Part shown: positions 22,353 to 33,814 of the stretch, piece by piece | How the letters are laid out: every line of letters starts with the position of its first letter | How positions within the stretch are numbered: position 1 is the stretch's first letter | Origin: Lineus longissimus | Lineage: Eukaryota; Nemertea; Pilidiophora; Heteronemertea; Lineidae | Length of the DNA: 64,000 bases | NCBI RefSeq assembly: GCF_910592395.1 | Contig: NC_088316.1 | Location: forward strand, 1,736,001-1,800,000 | Direction: 5' to 3' | Made by a program: the position numbers and the translations under genes | Notes under the pieces: model-generated | What the model saw: the letters and a program-made list of their open reading frames with translations, nothing else | Databases searched by the model: none | What the model was told of the DNA's origin: nothing

Positions 22353-22784
22353 GAGAAAAATACTTGTTCATGATTAAGGCACTTCAACTCTATGATGAAG
22401 ACCACCATTTTTTTTCACAAAAATAAAACCATTTAAAGAGGAATATGATTATTCTACCTTTCTTTGACGATAAACATTACACATCAAGAGAAATGTCGAC
22501 GTAGAATGATAAATATAGAAGCATGCACAGAGAACATATTACTCATACATTCTGAATCACTGTGACCAATAGATTATTGTGAATTATTGTTCATTTGGCT
22601 TTCTTTCTGTCATCATTTTGTTTCACTGGTTATAATCAATAAATGCATATACATGTATTTATCATTCAAATTAATGGAAATTACATTCACGGTCCATAGA
22701 TATGTCATCTACCTTGAATAATTTGTTAAGTGACTCATTCTAACTTGGTGTCTCTCTGTTCCAAGAGGAAGACAATATAAACTT

Positions 22785-22990
22785 GGGGCTATCGGAGTGG
22801 CATAGTGGTAACATCAGCGTCTGTCACCTCTGGAGGTCCCGGGTTCAATCCGGTCGGTCCCGGCACACTCATATGAGAGACAGGGCGACTCTCTTACGAC
22901 AGCGTAGGTTTCCACCTACTTACATTACAATCACCCAGTATTGTTTATAGAGCTGTCAATGTCCTTGTTGACGCTCACCTCTCAACTCAA
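22785..22990 (+). mobile_element. tRNA-Asp-like SINE
   Basis: An A box (TGGCATAGTGG, 22798-22808) and a B box (GGTTCAATCC, 22842-22851) are correctly spaced for RNA polymerase III, with an anticodon-loop-like CTGTCAC between them as in tRNA-Asp. The acceptor stem does not close, so it is not a working tRNA. About 130 bp of unrelated body follows. The right end is approximate. Confidence 0.65.
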
Positions 22991-22992
22991 TA

Positions 22993-22998
22993 TTTTAT
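22993..22998 (-). terminator. Candidate polyadenylation signal of the SH3D19-like gene
   Basis: AATAAA on the minus strand, 213 bases beyond the stop codon of the SH3D19-like gene, at the edge of the SINE. Confidence 0.4.
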
Positions 22999-23210
22999 TC
23001 AAAACAAATAAAACTAAATGCGACGAGGTTGCAACCTCGATTGGAAGGGTCCCCTGATCAGCAATTCTGTTCTCATTTCAACAACTTTGTCAATTACCCA
23101 GCAATTTGAAGAAAATGATAACGCTATTTCAGAAAATATTGAAACCCTCTGTTGAAGACACAACTGGTATCCTATAACATCTTGAATCCTTGTCAACTTG
23201 CAGAACAATA

Positions 23211-26200
23211 TCAAGGTAGTGGAGTGAGGATTTCAACAAATGCCGTCGGAAATCGTCCAATCACGTCATGGCATTCGCCAACCATCCAATCGTCGTCGAT
23301 CTTGTCAAGTAGAACGATCATATCGCCCGTCTGGAAGGAAGAAGTAATATGATTGGTTGAAACATTTTTTCAAGGTTTTCAGTGTTTGAAACTACCATTT
23401 CAGTGGAGTGGTACAGCCTGTCTATCATGCTGCCTCCTATTGTCAAAAGACTTTATACTGTATCTGGTCAACTCAATGTGAAATATTATCACTTACTGCT
23501 GAAATGGCCCACAAATTTGCCATCATTTGTTCACAATGGAGCCACTGGGTTCTACGGCCCGAATCATCTGCTTTCGAGAACCTGAGGACCTGCCCTAAAA
23601 CTAATGACATCATACACAAAAACTTCTCAGTTGCAGTGAATTGGTTCTCCGACTTGACAAGCCAAACGTCACAATTCACCAAGCAAAGTCTGTACTGCGT
23701 CAGATATCCAAAATAAGAATGGAAACTCTTACCGCAAATGATAATTCCTCTTGGTCGCCTTGGAAGTCGTAGAGGGCCGTTGCCTTGGGCAGATCATCAT
23801 CCGTGGGCATCTCAGGGCTGCCCGGGCTGTGAATGTCAGACGCTGGGGTCGGAAGATCATCTTCTGAAATGAGCATGTTGGATCTGATAAATCACGCATA
23901 TCTGGTTGCTACAATGAGAGCCTCTGCTGGTTTCTCATGAAGCGAATCTATTCGGTTCTTTGAAAATACAACAAACCTGGTAAATCAACAATAATCTCCA
24001 CAAAATCGGTCGGGAATATACCGTCGCGCCCGTTCAACTTCCCTCTCAGCCAATCGTCTCCTACTTTCCCAATCAGTGCGATCCTGTCGCCTGTTTGGAA
24101 TGATAAGTCACCTTCGGCCTCGCCCTGGAAGTCATACCGGCCAATACAGTGGGCATCTCTGGTCGATGAAGGCTCTGGAGGCTACAATGGTGAGAAAAAA
24201 TATGATCACTAAAGGTAAAACTATAATGACTCCGTTCTGCCATTCTTTAGTAACAACAGAACACTATCAAACACCAGATCACCAGAACACTATCAAACAC
24301 CAAAACACTATCAAACACTAGAAATCTGACAAGATATTGTCTGGAGGGCATGCAGATCAAAGGTGACAATGTCCTCCGAGTAATACTTTTACCATTCTGT
24401 GGGTTTTTGATCAGTTCTGGTGTTCCTTAGATTGGTAAAATGGAGGCACTATAGTTTCATCTTGATCCACATCTGTTGACGCATGTCATAGACTTAACTA
24501 TGTTTGGATGCAGCTGACTTCTAGAATCGGTCATCTAATACTCATACAAAATGAGGAGACATATTTCTTAAACCAATCCGATGATTGCACACAAAAATGC
24601 TTGAGATGATTTTCACTTGTTGACAACTTTGAGAATAGCGACAATACAGCAATATTGACAGGACACATTCACAGACAATTTTACTTTTTACTCAGTGGTA
24701 CAACGACTCCAGATAGACTGATTGGATCATTTACAGTGGAACCACCCTTAGCGGACACCTCTGTAATCAGGACACCTCCTACTGAGGACAGCATCTGTCA
24801 GTCCCATGAGTGTCCTTAATAGAGAGGTTCGACTGTCCCATTTAATGCTTTGAACCTACCTGTAAAAATTGCGTTGTTTGTTGAGCGACCGCTGCGACCG
24901 GCACAGCAGGTTCACTAGGCACACAAGGAGGTAGATTCGATGGGACACGATCGATAAAATTAGCGGGAAACGTCCCCCGTTTTCCAGCACACTCTCCGTG
25001 CAGCCATTCAGCAGAAACTTGACTCAAAACATGCACTTTGTCACCAGCCTGGAGGTTTAAGAAGACAAGACAAGACTGATACAACACTAACATGCAAAAT
25101 GGACGATATCCCGAAATGCGACAAATGATGATTCTTTTCTTGGAAAGACAAAATGACGAAACACTTTTGCAAAGAAATTTTATCGTAAGTTTAAGGAATT
25201 AATACCGAGTTTCGAGTCCTTTGTTGTCTTATCAAGACAGCGCGGGTAGATCCAAAATGTTTCAAGTTTTGATATAAAACAATATTTGATACGTACAGTC
25301 AGGACACAAAATGACGTTCACCAGACCATAAACTATTATCACATCACAAAAAAATAATCATTAAGAATCAGAGAACACAACAATAAATATCTCACCTTCA
25401 GTGACAGGTCCCCATCCTGTCCATCAAAATCGTACAAAACATCGGCAGTGTTATCATCCGTCCCGTCTGCAGAATCCACCGGCCAATCATTAGCCCCAGC
25501 TGCACCAGTAGCCGGGAGATCCTCGATAATTTCCACAAACGCCAACGGGAACAGCCCGGTTTTTCCATTGACGTTCCCTTTTAACCATTCGTCCCCAACT
25601 CGGTCTACGAGCTGGATGATATCGCCGTCCTCAAATGACAAGTCGTCGGCACTTTCGCCCTCGTAGTCAAACCTGGCCCGGCATCTCGGACCAACGCCGT
25701 TGTCGGGTTTTTCTTCAGCCGCATCATCCCATGTTGGATGTTCCTGAAGAAGATAACAATTAGTAAATCTCAGGTCAGGTCAGGCAGGCTACCTACGGGT
25801 TGCCTGCAGGTTGGCCTGGTTATCACCGATAGCTTCTGAGCCAGTTCACCAGGTCAGGTCAGGCAGGCTACCTACGGGTTGCCTGCAGGTTAGCCCGGTT
25901 ATCACCGATAGCTTCTGAGCCAGTTCACCAGGTCAGGTCAGGCAGGCTACCTACGGGTTGCCTGCAGGTTAGCCCGGTTATCACCGATAGCTTCTGAGCC
26001 AGTTCACCAGGTCAGGTTAGGCAGGCTACCTACGGGTTGCCTGCAGGTTGGCCTGGTTATCACCGATAGCTTCTGAGCTAGTTCACCAGGTCAGGTCAGG
26101 CAGGCTACCTACGGGTTGCCTGCAGGTTGGCCTGGTTATCACCGATAGCTTATGAGCCAGTTCACCAGGTCAGGTCAGGCAGGCTACCTACGGGTTGCCT

Positions 26201-29200
26201 GCAGGTTGGCCTGGTTATCACCGATAGCTTCTGAGCCAGTTCACCAGGTCAGGTCAGGCAGGCTACCTACGGGTTGCCTGCAGGTTGGCCTGGTTATCAC
26301 CGATAGCTTCTGAGCCAGTTCACCAGGTCAGGTCAGGCAGGCTACCTACGGGTTGCCTGCAGGTTGGCCTGGTTATCACCGATAGCTTCTGAGCCAGTTC
26401 ACCAGGTCAGGTTAGGCAGGCTACCTACGGGTTGCCTGCAGGTTGGCCTGGTTATCACCGATAGCTTCTGAGCCAGTTCACCAGGTCAGGTCAGGCAGGC
26501 TACCTACAGGTTGCCTGCAGGTTGGCCTGGTTATCACCGATAGCTTCTGAGCCAGTTCACCAGGTCAGGTCAGGCAGGCTACCTACGGGTTGCCTGCAGG
26601 TTGGCCTGGTTATCACCGATAGCTTCTGAGCCAGTTCACCAGGTCAGGTTAGGCAGGCTACCTACGGGTTGCCTGCAGGTTGGCCTGGTTATCACCGATA
26701 GCTTCTGAGCCAGTTCACCAGGTCAGGTCAGGCAGGCTAACTACAGGTTGCCTGCAGGTTGGCCTGGTTATCACCGATAGCTTCTGAGCCAGTTCACCAG
26801 GTCAGGTCAGGCAGGCTACCTACGGGTTGCCTGCAGGTTGGCCTGGTTATCACCGATAGCTTCTGAGCCAGTTCACCAGGTCAGGTCAGGCAGGCTACCT
26901 ACGGGTTGCCTGCAGGTTGGCCTGGTTATCACCGATAGCTTCTGAGCTAGTTCACCAGGTCAGGTCAGGCAGGCGACCTACGGGTTGCCTGCAGGTTGGC
27001 CTGGTTATCACCGATAGCTTCTGAGCTAGTTCACCAGGTCAGGTCAGGCAGGCTACCTACGGGTTGCCTGCAGGTTGGCCTGGTTATCACCGATAGCTTC
27101 TGAGCCAGTTCACCAGGTCAGGTCAGGCAGGCGACCTAAGGGTTGCCTGCAGGTTGGCCTGGTTATCACCGATAGCTTCTGAGCCAGTTCACCAGGTCAG
27201 GTCAGGCAGGCTACCTACGGGTTGCCTGCAGGTTGGCCTGGTTATCACCGATAGCTTCTGAGCCAGTTCACCAGGTCAGGTCAGGCAGGCTACCTACGGG
27301 TTGCCTGCAGGTTGGCCTGGTTATCACCGATAGCTTCTGAGCCAGTTCACCAGGTCAGGTCAGGCAGGCTACCTACGGGTTGCCTGCAGGTTGGCCTGGT
27401 TATCACCGATAGCTTCTGAGCCAGTTCACCAGGTCAGGTCAGGCAGGCTACCTACGGGTTGCCTGCAGGTTGGCCTGGTTATCACCGATAGCTTCTGAGC
27501 CAGTTCACCAGGTCAGGTCAGGCAGGCTACCTACGGGTTGCCTGCAGGTTGGCCTGGTTATCACCGATAGCTTCTGAGCCAGTTCACCAGGTCAGGTCAG
27601 GCAGGCTACCTACGGGTTGCCTGCAGGTTGGCCTGGTTATCACCGATAGCTTCTGAGCCAGTTCACCAGGTCAGGTCAGGCAGGCTACCTACGGGTTGCC
27701 TGCAGGTTGGCCTGGTTATCACCGATAGCTTCTGAGCCAGTTCACCAGGTCAGGTCAGGCAGGCTACCTACGGGTTGCCTGCAGGTTGGCCTGGTTATCA
27801 CCGATAGCTTCTGAGCCAGTTCACCAGGTCAGGTCAGGCAGGCTACCTACGGGTTGCCTGCAGGTTGGCCTGGTTATCACCGATAGCTTCTGAGCCAGTT
27901 CACCAGGTCAGGTCAGGCAGGCGACCTACGGGTTGCCTGCAGGTTGGCCTGGTTATCACCGATAGCTTCTGAGCCAGTTCACCAGGTCAGGTCAGAACAG
28001 ATGATGCCAAACTACCTGCAGGTTGGCCTACAGGTTTGACTGCTTGCCACTGGTATCCTGTAAACCAGTGCCTCAATTGGTGCCTAACTATAGTGGCACG
28101 TAACAAGCACCCTCAAGGAGGAATCGAATTGAATATCAAGTCACTTACTATGGTCGCTGCCTGTGGTCCAGTGTTTTCTCCCGGTAAAGGTTCGATAACT
28201 TTGATAAAATCTTGAGGGAACATCCCCTCACTGTCTCCAAGCTTGCCCACCAGCCATTCTGCATCCATTCGCCGCACCAAGACTATCAAGTCATCTTTCT
28301 GTAAGCATTGAAAATGAAATGTAAGTTCTTCTACAGTGCTTTATACTTTACAACGTACTGTCTCAAAGTGCTTTAGATTCACTTCAAGCCTAATCTAGAA
28401 ACTTATCTACAGAATTCTTCTACAGTGCTTTATACTTGACAACGTACTGTCTCAAAGTGCTTTAGATTCACTTCAAGCCTAATCTAGAAACTTATCTACA
28501 GAATTCTTCTACAGTGCTTTATACTTTACAACGTACTGTCTCAAAGTGCTTTAGATTTACTTCAAGCCTAATCTAGAAACTTATCTACAGAATTCTTCTA
28601 CAGTGCTTTATACTTTACAACGTACTGTCTCAAAGTGCTTTAGATTTACTTCAAGCCTAATCTAGAAACTTATCTACAGAATTCTTCTATAGTGCTTTAT
28701 ACTTTACAACGTACTGTCTCAAAGTGCTTTAGATTCACTTCAAGCCTCATCTGGAAACTTATCAACAGAAACCAAGGAGACCATACAGCACTCACTCTGC
28801 CATTTCACCAACGATGGTGATTGTCTCAGTGGTTTGTGTGCAAGGCCAGAGAAGGTAACATCTCTCACAGCATATCAACCACCCAAACTGATGCTGTTAC
28901 CCACCTTAAATGATAACTCATCATGCTGCTGGCCGGTGTAGTCAAATTTCGCCTTTCCATGAGGTTGGCCTTTGACCATGTAGTGATATAGCGGGTGACC
29001 CGGCTTTGGCCGCCCGGGCAGCTTGGGTCGCGGCGGTCCAGTGACCGAGCTAAAAAGACAAAAACGCTGTGATACTGCTGGTTATATCATTTGATTGTCT
29101 CCAGAAGCAAATTGGGCGAGTCTCCAGATCAGGGATGCCGATGAGGGAAGGCAAAAAACCTGAATTTTTTTCTTGAAAAAATCTTGTCTTTTGATCACTT

Positions 29201-32200
29201 GCACAAAAATGCCTCTAAAGCGCTTATTTTTTGTCCAATTTTGAAAAGTCAAAGTTTCACAGAGAGTTGAGATGGAGATCTTTCCATTCTATTCTATACA
29301 GCTATTAAATTTTGCATTTAGGAACAGGAAAAAGTTTAAAATCCGCCTAAAAAGAATTCAGACTTTAGGATATCAAGTCAAAGAATTATCACTGTTCAAA
29401 GTCAAAATGGTGCGCAGCGCTCTGTGGGTCAGCGATGCTGGGTGTCATTTCTGGTCCGACGAGCAATTTATGATTACTTACATTTTAGGTTTAGGGGCAG
29501 TAGGTTTAGTAGGACCCCCTGTTGGTCTCGGGGGAGGAGGCATCTTTTTCTTTGGGGCAGGAGCAAGGAGAGGTACAGCCTTCTTCTGGCCAATCTCTGC
29601 AGGGTTTAAACTTGACGGCCTGAAGAAGAGGGTTAATGCACTGAAAGGTTTGGAAACTGAAGAATAATTGACTCTGAAGATGGAAATCACCATACTCACG
29701 CAAGACAGAGAAATCACACTCATTCTGAGAAAGATTAAAACTGTTTATTTCTGCAGTTTGAGAAAGCAAGTGCAAATTTCAGACTCACAAAAATGTCCGA
29801 TCTAATGCATTACTGTAACCATTAAAATTTAGCGACTAACACAGAATTACGCCTTCTGCTAAATGACACTGAACAAACTCTCAATTAAAAAGGTACACAA
29901 CGCCATCTCCAGGAAGTGCACTTTCTCATTACAAATAGTTTAAGACAATAATAAGAATCTTCCTCATTCCTCACCTATTCACATTCTTGACTTCTTGGAC
30001 TCGGGACTCATTCTGCTTGTTCTCAAACGATTCGGCCAAATCGTTCAAATCTTCGCTAGGTTTCTTTTCTCCTGGCGACGTCACCGGCGACGTCCTTTGT
30101 TTTGGTGTCGGCCGAATAACCGTCGGTCGTGATTTTCTTTCCGTCTCCTGTGGTTTCGTATTCTCATTGGTTGCTATCCCAGCCGGTAAGCTTACTCTCT
30201 GCGTAACGACAGGTTTACTTACTTTCTTCTCTTCAGGGGGCGCTGCACCGGCAGCAACAACAGCAGCGGTCGCTCCGGCTGCTAAACCAATCAAACCAAA
30301 TCCGCCAATAAACGGCTGTGGACACTTCTGTTCTTTCCTGACCGTCGTTGTTGATGTTGTTATTGTTGTTTTCCGTATAACACGACCTTGACCCTGACCT
30401 TGACCAGACAGGAGAGGTTCGTCTGGTGACTTTGGTTGTTGGAAAGGATCGGGAGGCTTTGCCCGAATGATGGTAGGTTTAGACCCGATTGGTTTTGGTT
30501 TCACTGGTTCGTTCATCTTTATTAATTTTTCATTCACTAAGTTATCGATGACTTCCGTGTCTTGATTGTCCGGGGATGGGGCATTTACTGATGATACAGG
30601 CCTCACAGGGCACTGGCTGCTCGGTCGCGGAGGAGCAGGTCTGCCTCCTGGGGGCCGCGGTGAGGGACTCCTGGGCCGTGGTGGTGCCCCATGAGGGTTA
30701 GGCGACGGACTCCTCGGTCTTGGCGGGCCTCTTGTTTTCGGTGCAGGGCTTGAAGGTCGAGGAGGAGCGGGTCTTGGCGGTTTAGGAGATGGACTTCGTC
30801 CCCGGGGCTGACTTGTAGGTCTTGCAGGACCTGGGCTCCTTGATCTGCGGACTGGAGCTGGCACTGACTCAGTCTCCAGATCTATGTCAATCAAGGATCC
30901 AACCTTTGCTCCAACCTGGAAGTAAGAAAAGAACCATCTGTAACAATAACTTCCTATACTTCTTATACTGTGAACCAACAAATTTTCATACCTCTTCATT
31001 TTTGCAATTCATAAAAATTTCTTGAGAAAAAAAGTCACAATTTCTACTTACTAGATAAGGAGGTTCCCTTCACTTTTTTTATCAAAGAATTTTTTTCGCA
31101 ATTTTTATTTTCAAAAGACCAGGTTTTTCACAAAATGAAATCCGTTAAAATTAAACAACTGCAAAACGTTGGCGGTTAACAATAGTTGCGTGGTGAAATT
31201 GACAATCAGCTTGCCCCGAATAGGCAAAATAAGACAATAAATTGTAACATCAAAAATGATTCAGCAACCAAGGAACCAAGAGATCTCAGCACTGTCCTAA
31301 TGGCCTGCAATCCCACTGTTGGTGGGAAATGATTGCGATTTACCTCTGGCTTAGACTTTGGTCCTGAAATTTGAAATAAACAACAGGTTGAGCAAAATAT
31401 GACAATTTTCACACACTGTGACATAATGTTAATCAAAATATTTTTAAAACTGTGTACAGGAAAACTTGGACTGTTTTTGGCCTTTCTAAGAAAACCCAGT
31501 CAAAGTCACCTAGCACTGCAAAAGCATGATTGTGATGAAACGAACTTGCCATTCTTGAACCAGTTCCAACCATTGCGTTTACTTGTTTAAATCACCATTA
31601 ACCCTTCGGATCCAGGCCAAGTTTTCTCAACAAGGGTCACGAATTGAACCAGTTCCAACCATTGCGTTTACTTGTTTAGAAGTCACCATTAACCCTTCGG
31701 ATCCAGGCCAAGTTTTCTCAACAAGGGTCACGAATTCTCAGTCTTTATCTATTCTTGGTGTTACCTGGTGAGATCGGTGAAGTCTTGGTAAATGTCGGGC
31801 GTGCCGGCGCAGGTCCCGGGCGACCATTGACAGGTTTTTCTGGCGGCGATGGTTTCGAAGGCGGCGCCGATGTAAAGTCGCTATCGAAGTCAATGAGTAG
31901 GTTTGGTGACTGAGGACTCTTCAGCGCTGAGTCACCGCCACTCATTTTTGGGACATTAGCGCGGAAGCCCACTTCGCTCATTGGACGAGCATCTAAAACT
32001 TGGATTTCTATCTTCCCCCTTAAATGAAGAGATTTATTTAATTTTTCTTTAAATCATCTCAATTGAATTGTTAAATAAGGGTTTCATGCATTAGGGAATT
32101 ACATCCCTAAAAGGCCTACATCATCTGTCAACATTGTTTTTATCTGTGCTAGAGGTAAATAGAAATGAACATTGTCACTGAGCAGTTAGACCCATAGAGT

Positions 32201-33560
32201 AATGGTAACCAACTGGATAACAAAAGTGCAAACTAAAAAAAATCCACCGTGGTTTAGTCGACTGCTCCAACCAGTAGCCAAGAGATCCTTGGTTCAATCC
32301 CCACTGTCGGATCGAGGCAGAAGGCAGATCTCTTCATCTTACTTGCCTCTCTCCATCCGAATGTATAAATGGGTACCGGTCAGAAATGCTAAGAGTGTAG
32401 CACTGGCTGAGCAGCTCATCCGAGTACCGTACTACTGAAATGTTTCAGTACAGACCAGGGTTAAAGTGTTAAGTCAGATGAGAACTTGTATCGAAGATGA
32501 TATTAGACAACAAACCCAAACTTTAACCTTATTTACACTGAAAATGGAGCCTGGCTGAAACCAACATCTTCCTCCAGGGGATCAACTCACCTCTTTGTAC
32601 TAGTAGAGCTTGGCTTACTGCCCAGGATGGCTGGCTTTGTCATCACCTTTGGGGGTGGAGGAAGTTGAAACAAAGACGCATCATCTAAGAAAAATTATAA
32701 AAATCATATTTTCTTATAAAAAAATCTGTTCTAATAAGTTTTTGGTATTGTGCATAGTGCTGTCAGAGAACCGCAATGGAAACATCACCACATATGGCAC
32801 CTCCGATATCCCTGGTTCGTTTTCCGGTTGATCCCAGATCTTTGGGAACTTTATGATGCGTTGTTATCATCCAAACGTTGTTACGAATGAATGACCACTT
32901 TCTTTATTTTGCCCATGGTTCATTCTGGTTTTGACTTGGTGTGGTTGGTTCTCCAACAGTGAGTTAGTATCAACGGAAGGACTACAGTAGAACTTCTTAT
33001 GAACAATAGTCGAGTAGAATCTCTCTATTACCGACACCCTTGTGACTGACAAATGCTGTCCTTAATAGACCGTATGCGAAAATAAATTTCGGCCATCTTT
33101 TCACAGGCAACGCAAGTTTACCATGACATGAAAGTCAAGCTCACCTGTTTTATCCAGAGATGCGGACCTCCGAGGGACAGGTGGCGCTCTCACCCCAGGA
33201 GGGGGTGGAGGAGCTGGTCTGGCTAGGCCTGCATTGTCTGAAGAAGAGAACATTGGATACAAGAGTTCTGGTGATGTCCAAATTGTCATTGGTCTGCATG
33301 ATGATGATACTACTAGTACAAGGGCTTAGTTAAATTGGCTGACACACGTCTACTGACACTCATTGACTCAAGTCTTCAAAAATTCAAGCAGCATTTTTTA
33401 CAAACGCACTGCATGGATTTCAATGAAATTTTCACAAATGTATCATTGTGTTCTACTTGATGGTTTAAAGCATACCAGGACCAGTATCTCGCCCCAGAAT
33501 TGTCGGTCTTGGCCTAGGCCGAGGTGGAGGAGGAGGAAGGGCGCCTTCATCCGCCATCAT
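23211..33560 (-). CDS. SH3D19: SH3D19-like adaptor with five SH3 domains, complete
   Basis: Fourteen exons, all GT-AG and in phase: 33476-33560, 33145-33237, 32591-32684, 31765-32018, 31344-31363, 29975-30915, 29482-29640, 28905-29049, 28149-28298, 25396-25743, 24860-25048, 23977-24181, 23733-23863, 23211-23330. They give 977 residues. Residues 1-580 are Pro-rich, with NLLIDFDSD and LIDIDLE acidic motifs, RSPSP repeats and an unusual hydrophobic Gly/Ala stretch at 384-407. Five SH3 domains follow at about 582-636, 668-722, 747-799, 838-893 and 921-976, each with ALYDF-type start, the ligand tryptophan (EWLVGK, EWLKGN, EWLHGE, DWLRGK, DWMVGE) and a G-x-F-P-x-x-F turn. The linker PGHPLYHYM before the first SH3 closely resembles vertebrate SH3D19. 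Vertebrate members bind ADAM metalloprotease tails and endocytic partners in the cytoplasm. The start is the first ATG of a short Pro-rich exon; an upstream exon is not excluded. Confidence 0.9.
24733..24836. mobile_element. 104-bp inverted-repeat element in a SH3D19 intron
   Basis: The ends ACAGTGGAACC and GGTTCGACTGT are inverted repeats (10 of 11), and further inward GCGGACACC pairs loosely with GTGTCCTTAA. No coding capacity. A related but poorer copy may lie near 32980-33066. Confidence 0.55.
25771..27995. repeat. 79-bp satellite, 28 exact-length copies, intronic
   Basis: Units begin CAGGTCAGGTCAGGCAGGCT and end GAGCCAGTTCAC. Starts at 25771 and 27983 differ by 2212, which is exactly 28 times 79, so no unit has gained or lost a base. 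A 13-base partial unit closes the array. Variation is limited to a few substitutions (for example GGTTAG for GGTCAG, GCGACC for GCTACC). It occupies the intron between the SH3D19 exons at 28149-28298 and 25396-25743. Confidence 0.95.
28328..28770. repeat. 89-bp tandem repeat, five copies, intronic
   Basis: Unit starts CTTCTACAGTGC at 28328, 28417, 28506, 28595 and 28684, an exact 89-bp period, with few substitutions; the last copy is more divergent. It lies in the SH3D19 intron between exons 28905-29049 and 28149-28298. Confidence 0.95.
31556..31737. repeat. 89-bp direct duplication, two copies, intronic
   Basis: The segment beginning TGAACCAGTTCCAACCATTG occurs at 31556 and again at 31645, the second with a two-base insertion. 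It lies in the SH3D19 intron between exons 31765-32018 and 31344-31363. Confidence 0.9.
32246..32450 (+). mobile_element. tRNA-derived SINE in a SH3D19 intron
   Basis: An A-box-like TGGTTTAGTCG (32250) and a perfect B box GGTTCAATCC (32291-32300) are followed by a body with TGTATAAATGGGTACCGG at 32362. That GTATAAATGGGTACC block is familiar from SINE bodies of several animals. It lies antisense to the host gene. Ends are approximate. Confidence 0.6.
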
Positions 33561-33802
33561 TGAATACGCCGTCTATCGGTTGAGAGTCAAACTACGAAAC
33601 ACTGCCGGTGTAGCAGTTTTATATGTCCCCCTTGAAACCATGTCTTTCATATTGTGTGGTGACGAAATCTGGCTCATCTGGGGATGTATTAATGCAAACA
33701 AGAAAAAATTCTGACTGTCTGACAATTCAAACGTGGGCCAAATATGTTTGTCTCCAAAAAAAACTGTTCAGGGGTATATAGGAGGTGTGTATAGAGGTTC
33801 TT

Positions 33803-33814
33803 CACGTGACGTCA
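33803..33814. promoter_or_regulatory. E-box and CRE-like palindromes upstream of SH3D19
   Basis: CACGTG (33803-33808) overlaps TGACGTCA (33807-33814), about 245 bases upstream of the start codon on the minus strand, with further CGTGACG copies alongside. These are known bHLH-zip and CREB/ATF sites; use here is inference. Confidence 0.35.

Noticed and set aside
22785-22870. Functional tRNA-Asp gene
   Set aside because: A and B boxes and the anticodon loop are tRNA-like, but the acceptor stem does not pair, so it is a SINE head.
25771-27995. CRISPR-like array
   Set aside because: The units are head-to-tail with no unique spacers, and the host is an animal genome.
29272-29667. 131-codon plus-strand Gly-rich ORF
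   Set aside because: It is the reverse strand of a Pro/Lys-rich SH3D19 exon that splices in phase with its neighbours.
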